Source: Burkholderiaceae bacterium (lineage in GTDB: Bacteria; Pseudomonadota; Gammaproteobacteria; Burkholderiales; Burkholderiaceae_F). From it: a DNA stretch of 6,104 bases. The notes under the pieces were generated by a model. It did not search any database, had not been told where the DNA came from, and saw only the letters and a list, made by a program, of their open reading frames with translations. This document shows positions 1-6,104 of the stretch, piece by piece (the first letter of the stretch is position 1; each line of letters begins with the position of its first letter). The translations under genes were made by a program, and so were the position numbers. The stretch covers positions 1 through 6,104 of the forward strand of contig JACCSD010000070.1 in NCBI GenBank assembly GCA_013813185.1. Direction: 5' to 3'.

Positions 1-821
1 GAAGTCGCCTTGTCGCGCGCGGCCTTCGGCATGCGCGCCGCCTTGATTTTCTTTTCAAGCTCTTCCAGATCGGCGCCCTCTTCGCCTTCGCCGAGCTCCT
101 TCTGGATCGCCTTGACCTGCTCGTTCAGGTAATACTCGCGCTGGCTCTTCTCCATTTGCCGCTTCACACGGCCACGGATGCGCTTTTCCACCTGCAGGAT
201 GTCAATCTCGGCTTCCAGCTGCGCCAGCAGATGTTCCAGACGCTCGTTGATGCCGAACATCTCGAGAACCTTTTGCTTCTGCTCGAGCTTCAGCGGCAGA
301 TGTGCGGCAATTGTGTCGGCCAGACGGCCCGCCTCATCGATCCCGGCGATCGAGGTCAAAATTTCAGCCGGAATTTTCTTGTTCAGTTTTACGTACTGAT
401 CGAACTGCGTGACGATCGCGCGCCGAAGCGCTTCGGATTCGGCGGTCGACTGCTGCTCGGGCACGATCGGCAGGACATCCGCAGTGAAATGGGCAGGACC
501 ATCGACGATCCGTTCGATCCGTGCCCGCTGCGCACCTTCGACCAGCACTTTGACCGTGCCATCGGGCAGCTTCAGCATCTGCAGGATGTTGGCAACGCAG
601 CCGATCTCGTAGATATCCTCGGCTTCGGGCTCATCCTTGGCCGCGTTCTTCTGCGCGACCAGCATGATGCTTTTCCCGGCTTCCATCGCAGCTTCAAGCG
701 CCTTGATCGACTTCGGACGGCCGACGAACAGCGGAATGACCATGTGCGGAAAGACGACAACGTCGCGCAGCGGCAGCAACGGCAGGGTCGTGGTCTCCGG
801 CGGCAGGATCTGGGTTGTCAT
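1..821 (-). CDS. lon: ATP-dependent protease Lon, N-terminal part (cut by window edge)
   Basis: Lon is a cytoplasmic homohexameric AAA+ serine protease that degrades misfolded and regulatory proteins. The visible 273 codons read without interruption from an ATG and cover the N-terminal substrate-recognition (LAN/PUA-like) domain and the start of the following helical region. Recognisable blocks are LPLRDVVVFPHMVIPLFVGR near residues 16-35, QMLKLPDGTVKVLVEG near residue 90, KLNKKIPAEI near residue 150 and the strongly conserved QMEKSQREYYLNEQ near residue 230. All match E. coli Lon closely. The ATPase Walker motifs and the Ser-Lys protease dyad lie beyond the left edge, so catalytic competence cannot be judged. 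The start is supported by an AAGGGA ribosome binding site 9 nt upstream and by the position of the LPLRD block. The gene follows clpX on the same strand after 158 nt and seems to have its own promoter. Identity is very secure; only completeness is unknown. Confidence 0.98.
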   Translation of the reverse strand, partial: MTTQILPPETTTLPLLPLRDVVVFPHMVIPLFVGRPKSIKALEAAMEAGKSIMLVAQKNAAKDEPEAEDIYEIGCVANILQMLKLPDGTVKVLVEGAQRARIERIVDGPAHFTADVLPIVPEQQSTAESEALRRAIVTQFDQYVKLNKKIPAEILTSIAGIDEAGRLADTIAAHLPLKLEQKQKVLEMFGINERLEHLLAQLEAEIDILQVEKRIRGRVKRQMEKSQREYYLNEQVKAIQKELGEGEEGADLEELEKKIKAARMPKAARDKAT

Positions 822-830
822 TCGGTGCGT

Positions 831-836
831 TCCCTT
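831..836 (-). promoter_or_regulatory. Ribosome binding site of lon
   Basis: AAGGGA on the minus strand ends 9 nt before the lon ATG at 821. Both sequence and spacing fit a normal Shine-Dalgarno site, and this supports the chosen start. Confidence 0.75.
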
Positions 837-854
837 CACGTGACTTTAAGCGTC

Positions 855-882
855 ATATGCGCCCGCGCTGCGTGAATGCAAG
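855..882 (-). promoter_or_regulatory. Candidate heat-shock (sigma-32-like) promoter of lon
   Basis: On the minus strand CTTGCAT (882-876) is followed after 14 nt by CGCATAT (861-855). The E. coli sigma-32 consensus is CTTGAAA, a spacer of about 11-16 nt, then CCCCATNT, so both boxes match except for two changes in the first and one or two in the second. The same stretch can be read as a sigma-70 pair, TTGCAT and CATATG, 16 nt apart. Transcription would start near 848-845, giving a leader of about 25 nt that carries the ribosome binding site. Heat-shock control of lon is well established in other proteobacteria; its presence here is inferred from the motif only. Confidence 0.45.
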
Positions 883-900
883 CGCAGAAAGAATGCGGGC
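861..900. repeat. Nested inverted repeat overlapping the lon promoter
   Basis: An outer 6-bp perfect pair, GCCCGC (861-866) and GCGGGC (895-900), encloses an inner 5-bp pair, CTGCG (868-872) and CGCAG (883-887), with a 10-nt loop. The -35-like box of the candidate lon promoter falls mainly in that loop. No T-run follows on either strand, so it is not a classical terminator. It could be an operator, a transcript-end structure after clpX, or chance in GC-rich DNA. Confidence 0.4.
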
Positions 901-920
901 AAACCCAATCTAGCATGCAG

Positions 921-963
921 CGGGCCAGCGTCGCCCGGCGGATAACTGCGGGGAAAACCGGGC
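921..963. repeat. Overlapping GC-rich inverted repeats downstream of clpX
   Basis: Two pairs share one arm. GCCCGG (933-938) pairs with CCGGGC (958-963) over a 19-nt loop, and CGGGC (921-925) pairs with GCCCG (933-937) over a 7-nt loop, so the two hairpins exclude each other. They begin about 17 nt after the clpX stop codon. There is no following T-run on the minus strand, so this is not a convincing intrinsic terminator. A role in 3' end stabilisation or partial termination between clpX and lon is possible but unproven. Confidence 0.35.
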
Positions 964-979
964 TGATTGCAACCAATGC

Positions 980-2245
<1,266 letters not shown>

Positions 2246-2256
2246 TCCTGCTACTA

Positions 2257-2261
2257 CTCCC
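2257..2261 (-). promoter_or_regulatory. Probable ribosome binding site of clpX
   Basis: GGGAG on the minus strand lies 11 nt before the clpX ATG, slightly further than ideal. A second AGGA directly abuts the ATG and is too close to act. The site lies in the 28-nt gap between clpP and clpX. Confidence 0.5.
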
Positions 2262-2273
2262 AGCGGTCGTCGA

Positions 2274-2909
2274 CTACGGCTGCTCGCTTCTACTGATGAA
2301 GATCTTGTCGATCAGCCCGTACTTTACGGCATCGTCGGCCGACATGAAGTTGTCGCGATCGGTGTCTTTCGCGATCTTCTCGACCGGTTGCCCCGTGCGC
2401 TCGGCCAGAATCTTGTTCAGCCGCTCGCGCAAATACAGAATTTCCTTGGCGTGGATTTCAATGTCGGCTGCCTGGCCCTGAACACCGCCCATCGGTTGAT
2501 GGATCATGATGCGCGAGTTCGGCAACGAGTAGCGCTTCCCCTTGGCACCCGCGGCGAGCAGGAACGCGCCCATGCTGGCCGCCACTCCGATGCAGATCGA
2601 TTGGACTTCGGGCTTGATGAATTGCATCGTGTCGTAAATCGCGAACCCCGCACTCACCGAACCGCCCGGCGAATTGATATAGAGCGAGATGTCCTTGTCC
2701 GGGTTCTCCGATTCGAGAAATAAAAGCTGCGCGACCACCAGATTCGCCGTCTGTTCAGTCACCGCCCCTACGATGAACACGACCCGGTCTCGCAACAAGC
2801 GCGAATAAATGTCATAAGCGCGCTCGCCGCGCCCGCTCTGCTCGATCACGATTGGCACCATGCCGAGGCCTTGCGGCTCCATGGCGGTGCTCATCTGCGT
2901 TGTGCTCAT
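2274..2909 (-). CDS. clpP: ATP-dependent Clp protease proteolytic subunit ClpP
   Basis: ClpP is the serine peptidase whose two stacked heptamers form the chamber into which ClpX feeds unfolded proteins. In the 211-residue form chosen here the catalytic triad is Ser112 (in AASMGA), His137 (in MIHQP) and Asp186 (in DTDRDNF), with the same spacing as in E. coli ClpP. The YINSPGG oxyanion-hole motif is near residues 77-83. By alignment with E. coli the propeptide would be removed just before GMVPIV, near residue 16. An in-frame ATG at 2924 overlaps the tig stop codon and would add five residues. I prefer 2909 because GAGGG lies 8 nt upstream of it, whereas the 2924 start has its AGGG only 2 nt away. 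Translation is likely coupled to tig, whose stop overlaps this ribosome binding site. Identity is secure; the start is probable. Confidence 0.97.
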   Translation of the reverse strand: MSTTQMSTAMEPQGLGMVPIVIEQSGRGERAYDIYSRLLRDRVVFIVGAVTEQTANLVVAQLLFLESENPDKDISLYINSPGGSVSAGFAIYDTMQFIKPEVQSICIGVAASMGAFLLAAGAKGKRYSLPNSRIMIHQPMGGVQGQAADIEIHAKEILYLRERLNKILAERTGQPVEKIAKDTDRDNFMSADDAVKYGLIDKIFISRSEQP

Positions 2910-2917
2910 TGCCGAAA

Positions 2918-2922
2918 CCCTC
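2918..2922 (-). promoter_or_regulatory. Ribosome binding site of clpP that decides its start
   Basis: GAGGG on the minus strand lies 8 nt before the ATG at 2909 and partly overlaps the tig stop codon (2923-2921). It favours the 2909 start over the in-frame ATG at 2924 and places clpP initiation under ribosomes finishing tig. Confidence 0.65.
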
Positions 2923-4267
2923 ATTTCCCTTTGTGCCCCATCAGCTCGTCGAACTCGACCGGCGTCTCAACGACCTTTGCGCGCTGTAACACCCAGGTCG
3001 TAACGTTGTCCTCGAGCGCAACGGTTTCAAGGTCGGCGAGCCGCTTGCGATCCGACAAGTACCAGTTAATCACATCCTGCGGCTTTTCATAGCTCTGTGC
3101 AATCTCTTCGACCAGCCTGCGGATCTGATCGGGCCGCGATTGCAGGTTATTGGCACGCACCACTTCGCCCAGCAGCAGGCCCAGCCGCACGCGCCGATCT
3201 GCTTCCGGCGCGAACAAGTCGAGCGGCAGCGGCGCATCCTGTGCCGCCATTCCGCGCGCGATCAAATCGCCGCGAGCGCTCTCCGCCAACCGTTGTTTTT
3301 CGGACTCAACGAGTGACTTTGGCACTTCAAACGAGCTCGTCGCAAGCAACGCCGCCATCGCCTGATCCTTGGTGCGAGCTTTCAGGCGCGACGCCACCTC
3401 GCGCCCGAGATTATTCTTGATCTCGGTCCGCATCTTCGCGACATCGCCATCGGCGACACCCAGCGATCGCGCAAACTCGGCGTCGATCGGCGGCAATTGC
3501 GGCTGCTGCACCTGCTTGACCGTCACTTCAAAATTAACCGCCTTGCCGGCCATCGTCGGCGCACCGTAATCGGCGGGAAACGTCAACGCAAATGTTTTGC
3601 TTTGTCCGGGCAACATGCCACGCACGGCTGCCTCGAACTCCGGCAGCATCCGGCCCTCGCTCAACGTAAATTTGAAATCGCTGGCGCTGCCGCCCTCGAA
3701 CGCTTGCCCGGCATTCTCACCTTCGGCATGCGTGCCCTTGAAGTCGATCGTTACGGCATCCTCGTCTTGCGCAGGGCGCTGTACATCTTCAAACGTCGCG
3801 CGTTGCTTGCGCATGATCTGCAGCGTGCGATCGATTTCCGCCTCGCCGATCGAACACGTTGGACGCTGCAAATCGGCGCTGGACAAGTCGCCGACGCTGA
3901 TGTCGGGGTAGATCTCGAATGTCGCCGAAAAATTGAGGTCCTTGTTGCTGTCGCCGGTCGGGTTCTCGGTGTCCTCCACCGAGCGCGGTTCGAGCCGCGG
4001 CTGCCCGGCAACTTTCAGGTTGCCCGCGGTCACCGCCGAATGGAAGGCTTCGCCCACCTTGTCGTTCAACACCTCGGCCTGGACTTGCGCGCCGTAAGTT
4101 TGCGCGACCATCTTGATCGGCACCTTGCCAGGCCGGAAGCCCGGCATCTTCATGTCGCGCGCAAGTTTGGCGAGCCGGGTCTTCACTTCCTGCTCTATCG
4201 CCGCTGCCGGAACGGTCAGATCGACACGGCGTTCAAGTGCGCTCAGGGACTGTATGGTCTGTTGCAT
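2921..4267 (-). CDS. tig: Trigger factor, ribosome-bound chaperone and prolyl isomerase
   Basis: Trigger factor binds the ribosome at the peptide exit and shields new chains; it also has peptidyl-prolyl cis-trans isomerase activity. The 448-residue protein shows the three family domains. The N-terminal ribosome-binding domain carries the signature GFRPGKVP at 43-50, the same position as in E. coli, which supports the start codon. An FKBP-type isomerase domain spans about 168-255, with VTIDFKG, FEGGSASDF and GRMLPEFE blocks. The C-terminal helical chaperone domain includes GLLLGEVVRANNL and ends with FDELMGHKGK. It is slightly longer than the 432-residue E. coli protein. The ATG lies 22 nt after the CCA end of tRNA-Leu and only a weak purine stretch (AAGA) precedes it. 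The tig stop overlaps the upstream possible clpP ATG. It heads the tig-clpP-clpX unit. Confidence 0.98.
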   Translation of the reverse strand: MQQTIQSLSALERRVDLTVPAAAIEQEVKTRLAKLARDMKMPGFRPGKVPIKMVAQTYGAQVQAEVLNDKVGEAFHSAVTAGNLKVAGQPRLEPRSVEDTENPTGDSNKDLNFSATFEIYPDISVGDLSSADLQRPTCSIGEAEIDRTLQIMRKQRATFEDVQRPAQDEDAVTIDFKGTHAEGENAGQAFEGGSASDFKFTLSEGRMLPEFEAAVRGMLPGQSKTFALTFPADYGAPTMAGKAVNFEVTVKQVQQPQLPPIDAEFARSLGVADGDVAKMRTEIKNNLGREVASRLKARTKDQAMAALLATSSFEVPKSLVESEKQRLAESARGDLIARGMAAQDAPLPLDLFAPEADRRVRLGLLLGEVVRANNLQSRPDQIRRLVEEIAQSYEKPQDVINWYLSDRKRLADLETVALEDNVTTWVLQRAKVVETPVEFDELMGHKGK

Positions 4268-4289
4268 TCTTAGTCTTTGAATTCTTCGG

Positions 4290-4376
4290 TGGTGCGAAGG
4301 GGGGGACTCGAACCCCCACGCCGGTGAAGGCGTCAGGACCTAAACCTGGTGCGTCTACCAATTTCGCCACCTTCGC
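4290..4376 (-). tRNA. tRNA-Leu, anticodon UAG, with encoded CCA
   Basis: The minus strand gives an 87-nt class II tRNA. The acceptor stem GCGAAGG pairs with CCTTCGC, followed by discriminator A and an encoded CCA. The D arm has a GCG/CGC stem and a GGTAGA loop. The anticodon loop TTTAGGT has anticodon TAG at 4342-4340, reading CUN leucine codons. The long variable arm has a CGCC/GGCG stem, and the T arm is GGGGG-TTCGAGT-CCCCC. The layout and loops closely resemble E. coli tRNA-Leu(UAG). The outermost anticodon-stem pair (27-43) is C opposite A, a mismatch; A43 could instead extend the variable-arm stem by pairing with the T that follows GGCG. The gene ends 22 nt before tig, so the two are probably in one transcript. 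Confidence 0.97.
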
Positions 4377-4424
4377 GGCGCAGTGCTGTTGTCTCTTCTG
4401 TTCACGACTCGCGAAACGGCGCCG

Positions 4425-4453
4425 ATTCTAACGGAACCATCGTGGCACCTTGT
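4425..4453 (-). promoter_or_regulatory. Candidate promoter of tRNA-Leu and tig
   Basis: On the minus strand a TAGAAT -10 box (4430-4425) is followed directly by the GC-rich stretch CGGCGCCG. Such a GC-rich discriminator is typical of stringently controlled stable-RNA promoters. The -35 position 17 nt upstream (ACAAGG, 4453-4448) matches the consensus poorly. The -10 box ends 48 nt before the mature tRNA 5' end, a plausible 5' leader for RNase P to remove. The box lies in the 108-nt gap between the divergent tRNA and hpnC genes. No equally good promoter was seen for hpnC in this gap. Confidence 0.45.
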
Positions 4454-4484
4454 TCGAGCGAGGAGCTGTGATAGCTTCGACGCC

Positions 4485-5294
4485 ATGAGTGTCGGCCACT
4501 ACGAGAACTTTCCGGTTGCATCGTGGCTGATGCCCGCTGCGCTGCGTCCCGCGGTGCGCGCGATTTATCGCTTCGCGCGCACGGCTGACGACATTGCTGA
4601 TGAAGGGGACGCTGCGCCGGCCGAGCGTCTGGCGGCACTCGATGCATTGCGAGCGCAACTGCAGGCGATCGAAGCCGGCGCGCCGTCCGCGTGGCCGGAC
4701 CTCGCCACTGCGATAAGCGAGCACCAGCTGGCGCTGCCGCTGTTGCATGACCTCTTGTCCGCGTTTTCGCAAGACGTATCGACGGTGCGTTATGCCTCCT
4801 TCGAACTGCTGCTCGCCTATTGCCGCCGTTCGGCCAATCCGATCGGCCGTTTGTTGTTGCAGCTATTTCGCCGCGACGAGGAGAAGCATCTGCAGCAGTC
4901 CGATGCGATCTGCAGCGGCTTGCAACTCGCCAATTTCTGGCAGGACGTCGCACTCGATTGGCGCAAGGGGCGCGTGTATTTGCCGCAGTCGGATCTGACG
5001 GCGTTTGGCGTAAGCGAAGCGCAGATCGCACAAGGCACCGTCGATGAGCGTTGGCGGAGCCTGATGACGTTCGAAGTTCAGCGCACCCGCGATCTTCTGC
5101 ACAGTGGTGCGCCGCTCGCGCGTGCGCTGGGCGGACGAATAGGGATCGAGCTGCGTCTGGTCGTACAAGGCGGGCTTCGAATTCTCGAGCGGATCGATGG
5201 CGTCAATGGCGACGTCTTTTCTCGTCGACCGACGCTGTCGGCGTGTGACTGGACGTTAATGGGCTGGCGCGCGCTGCAACCGCTGCCAACATGA
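4485..5294 (+). CDS. hpnC: Hydroxysqualene synthase HpnC (squalene synthase-like)
   Basis: HpnC converts presqualene diphosphate, made by HpnD, to hydroxysqualene in the bacterial three-enzyme route to squalene for hopanoids. The 269-residue protein has the trans-isoprenyl diphosphate (squalene/phytoene synthase) fold signatures. The first Asp-rich motif is DDIADE at 35-40, and the second region is FWQDVALDWRKGRVYLP at 151-167 with Asp154 and Asp158. HYENFPVAS at the N-terminus, SQDVSTVRY near 95-103 and YCRRSANPIGRLLL near 112-125 are characteristic of the HpnC branch rather than HpnD or CrtB. The frame stays open upstream to 4383, but the ATG at 4485 places HYENFPVAS where HpnC proteins normally begin. 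No ribosome binding site is well placed; an AGGAG lies 19 nt upstream, too far. Its stop overlaps the hpnD start. A phytoene synthase role is a less likely alternative given the paired HpnD. Confidence 0.93.
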   Translation: MSVGHYENFPVASWLMPAALRPAVRAIYRFARTADDIADEGDAAPAERLAALDALRAQLQAIEAGAPSAWPDLATAISEHQLALPLLHDLLSAFSQDVSTVRYASFELLLAYCRRSANPIGRLLLQLFRRDEEKHLQQSDAICSGLQLANFWQDVALDWRKGRVYLPQSDLTAFGVSEAQIAQGTVDERWRSLMTFEVQRTRDLLHSGAPLARALGGRIGIELRLVVQGGLRILERIDGVNGDVFSRRPTLSACDWTLMGWRALQPLPT

Positions 5295-6104
5295 CACCGG
5301 ACGAATATTGTCAAAGCAAAGCTGCCGGTAGCGGTTCGAGCTTCTACTACTCGTTTTTATTCTTGCCGCCCGAACGCCGCCGCGCGATCACCGCCGTATA
5401 TGCGTACTGCCGCGAAGTCGATGACGTCGTCGATGAGGTCAGCGATGCCGCCGTCGCTGAGGCAACGCTTGGCTGGTGGCGCAGCGAGATCGCGCAGTTG
5501 TTCGGCGGGCATCCAACTCACCCGGTCACCCGCGCCCTGCAGCCGTTCATTCATGGCGAATTCGGAATTTCCCAGCAAAGACTGAGCGCCGTTATCGATG
5601 GCATGCAGGTCGATCTGCGACAGAATCGTTTCCTCGACTACGCAGCCCTGCAGCGCTACGCGTACCTGGTCGCGGGAGTCGTCGGCGAGATGTCGGCCGG
5701 GATTTTCGGATTTCGCGACCCGCAAACGCTGCAATACGCTGCCCGCCTCGGGCTCGCGCTCCAGTTGATCAACATCATCCGTGACGTCGGCGACGATGCG
5801 CGGCGTGGCCGCATTTATCTGCCGCTCGATGAGATGCAGCGCTTCGAGGTCAAGGCGTCCGACGTTCTAGCTGCGCGTTACGTCGACGGCTTTGTGCCTT
5901 TGATGCGGTTTCAGGCGGAGCGCGCGCGCGCGGTGTACCGAGAAGCGTTGGGGCTGCTGCCCGCGCCGGACCGCAAGGCGCAACGACCCGGATTGATGAT
6001 GGGTGCGATTTACTCGGCGCTGCTGACCGAAATCGAGCACGAAAACTTTCAGGTGCTACATCAGCGCGTTGCGCTGACACCGCTGCGCAAATTATGGATT
6101 GCGT
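5291..6104 (+). CDS. hpnD: Presqualene diphosphate synthase HpnD (C-terminus cut by window edge)
   Basis: HpnD condenses two farnesyl diphosphates head to head to presqualene diphosphate, the substrate of HpnC. The visible 271 residues are open to the edge and probably lack only a short C-terminal tail, as the family is roughly 280 residues. The N-terminus SGSSFYYSFLFLPPERRRAI is typical of HpnD. The first Asp-rich motif is DDVVDE at 44-49. YAYLVAGVVGEM lies at 123-134, and the second motif NIIRDVGDDARRGRIYLP is at 161-178 with Asp165 and Asp169. Unlike HpnC it keeps the canonical RDVGxDxxRGRIYLP form of presqualene/phytoene synthases. The ATG overlaps the hpnC TGA (ATGA) and has no own ribosome binding site, so translation is probably coupled. 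A FAD-dependent hpnE would be expected next. Presence of paired HpnC argues against a carotenoid phytoene synthase. Confidence 0.94.
   Translation, partial: MTPDEYCQSKAAGSGSSFYYSFLFLPPERRRAITAVYAYCREVDDVVDEVSDAAVAEATLGWWRSEIAQLFGGHPTHPVTRALQPFIHGEFGISQQRLSAVIDGMQVDLRQNRFLDYAALQRYAYLVAGVVGEMSAGIFGFRDPQTLQYAARLGLALQLINIIRDVGDDARRGRIYLPLDEMQRFEVKASDVLAARYVDGFVPLMRFQAERARAVYREALGLLPAPDRKAQRPGLMMGAIYSALLTEIEHENFQVLHQRVALTPLRKLWIA

Noticed and set aside
156..875. Long plus-strand open frame of 239 codons opposite lon
   Set aside because: It lies antisense to an intact, clearly recognisable lon reading frame and its translation has no recognisable domain. Long antisense frames are expected in GC-rich genes with strong codon bias.
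921..963. Intrinsic (Rho-independent) terminator after clpX
   Set aside because: The stems are only 5-6 bp with loops of 7 or 19 nt and no T-run follows on the minus strand, so they are reported only as inverted repeats.
3497..4273. Plus-strand open frame of 258 codons opposite tig
   Set aside because: It is fully antisense to the conserved tig gene, has Arg/Leu/His-rich low-information content and no convincing start signal, so it is a shadow frame.
4383..4484. Upstream extension of hpnC to an ATG at 4383
   Set aside because: The extra 34 residues have no similarity to HpnC proteins, would run through the divergent tRNA promoter and begin almost at the tRNA gene. The family N-terminus fits the ATG at 4485.
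4402..5031. Minus-strand open frame of 209 codons opposite hpnC
   Set aside because: It is Arg/Ala-rich and antisense to a gene with clear motifs, and it also crosses the divergent promoter region.

Overview
The window looks like ordinary chromosome of a Gram-negative proteobacterium, GC-rich by eye. A betaproteobacterium is most likely, but a gammaproteobacterium cannot be excluded. The clues are the conserved tig-clpP-clpX-lon order, the close resemblance of all four proteins to E. coli family members, a class II tRNA-Leu directly in front of tig, and a pair of hopanoid-type squalene biosynthesis genes. Coding density is high and no mobile element, phage gene, CRISPR array or disrupted gene was seen.

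Region 1 (4376 down to 1, minus strand) is a protein quality-control cluster. In transcription order it holds tRNA-Leu(UAG), tig (trigger factor), clpP (protease subunit), clpX (unfoldase) and lon (N-terminal 273 codons; the gene runs off the left edge). tig starts only 22 nt after the tRNA CCA end. tig and clpP overlap at an ATGA, and clpP and clpX are 28 nt apart, so these three are probably co-transcribed. A 158-nt gap before lon holds a candidate heat-shock-type promoter and several GC-rich inverted repeats, so lon probably also has its own promoter. Together the genes cover folding of new chains at the ribosome exit (trigger factor) and ATP-dependent degradation (ClpXP, Lon).

Region 2 (4377-4484) is a 108-nt divergent intergenic region. 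It has a plausible stable-RNA promoter reading toward the tRNA and no clear promoter or ribosome binding site for the rightward genes.

Region 3 (4485-6104, plus strand) holds hpnC and hpnD, overlapping by ATGA, with hpnD cut by the right edge near its C-terminus. They encode two related trans-isoprenyl diphosphate (squalene/phytoene synthase fold) enzymes. HpnD condenses two farnesyl diphosphates to presqualene diphosphate, and HpnC converts this to hydroxysqualene. The FAD enzyme HpnE, which would finish squalene, is expected just beyond the right edge. The route suggests hopanoid production, although no squalene-hopene cyclase is visible here.

I found no evidence for a previously undescribed system. 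The points worth a second look are regulatory or annotation details: the lon promoter, tRNA-tig coupling, the clpP start choice, the missing ribosome binding site of hpnC, and a tRNA stem mismatch.
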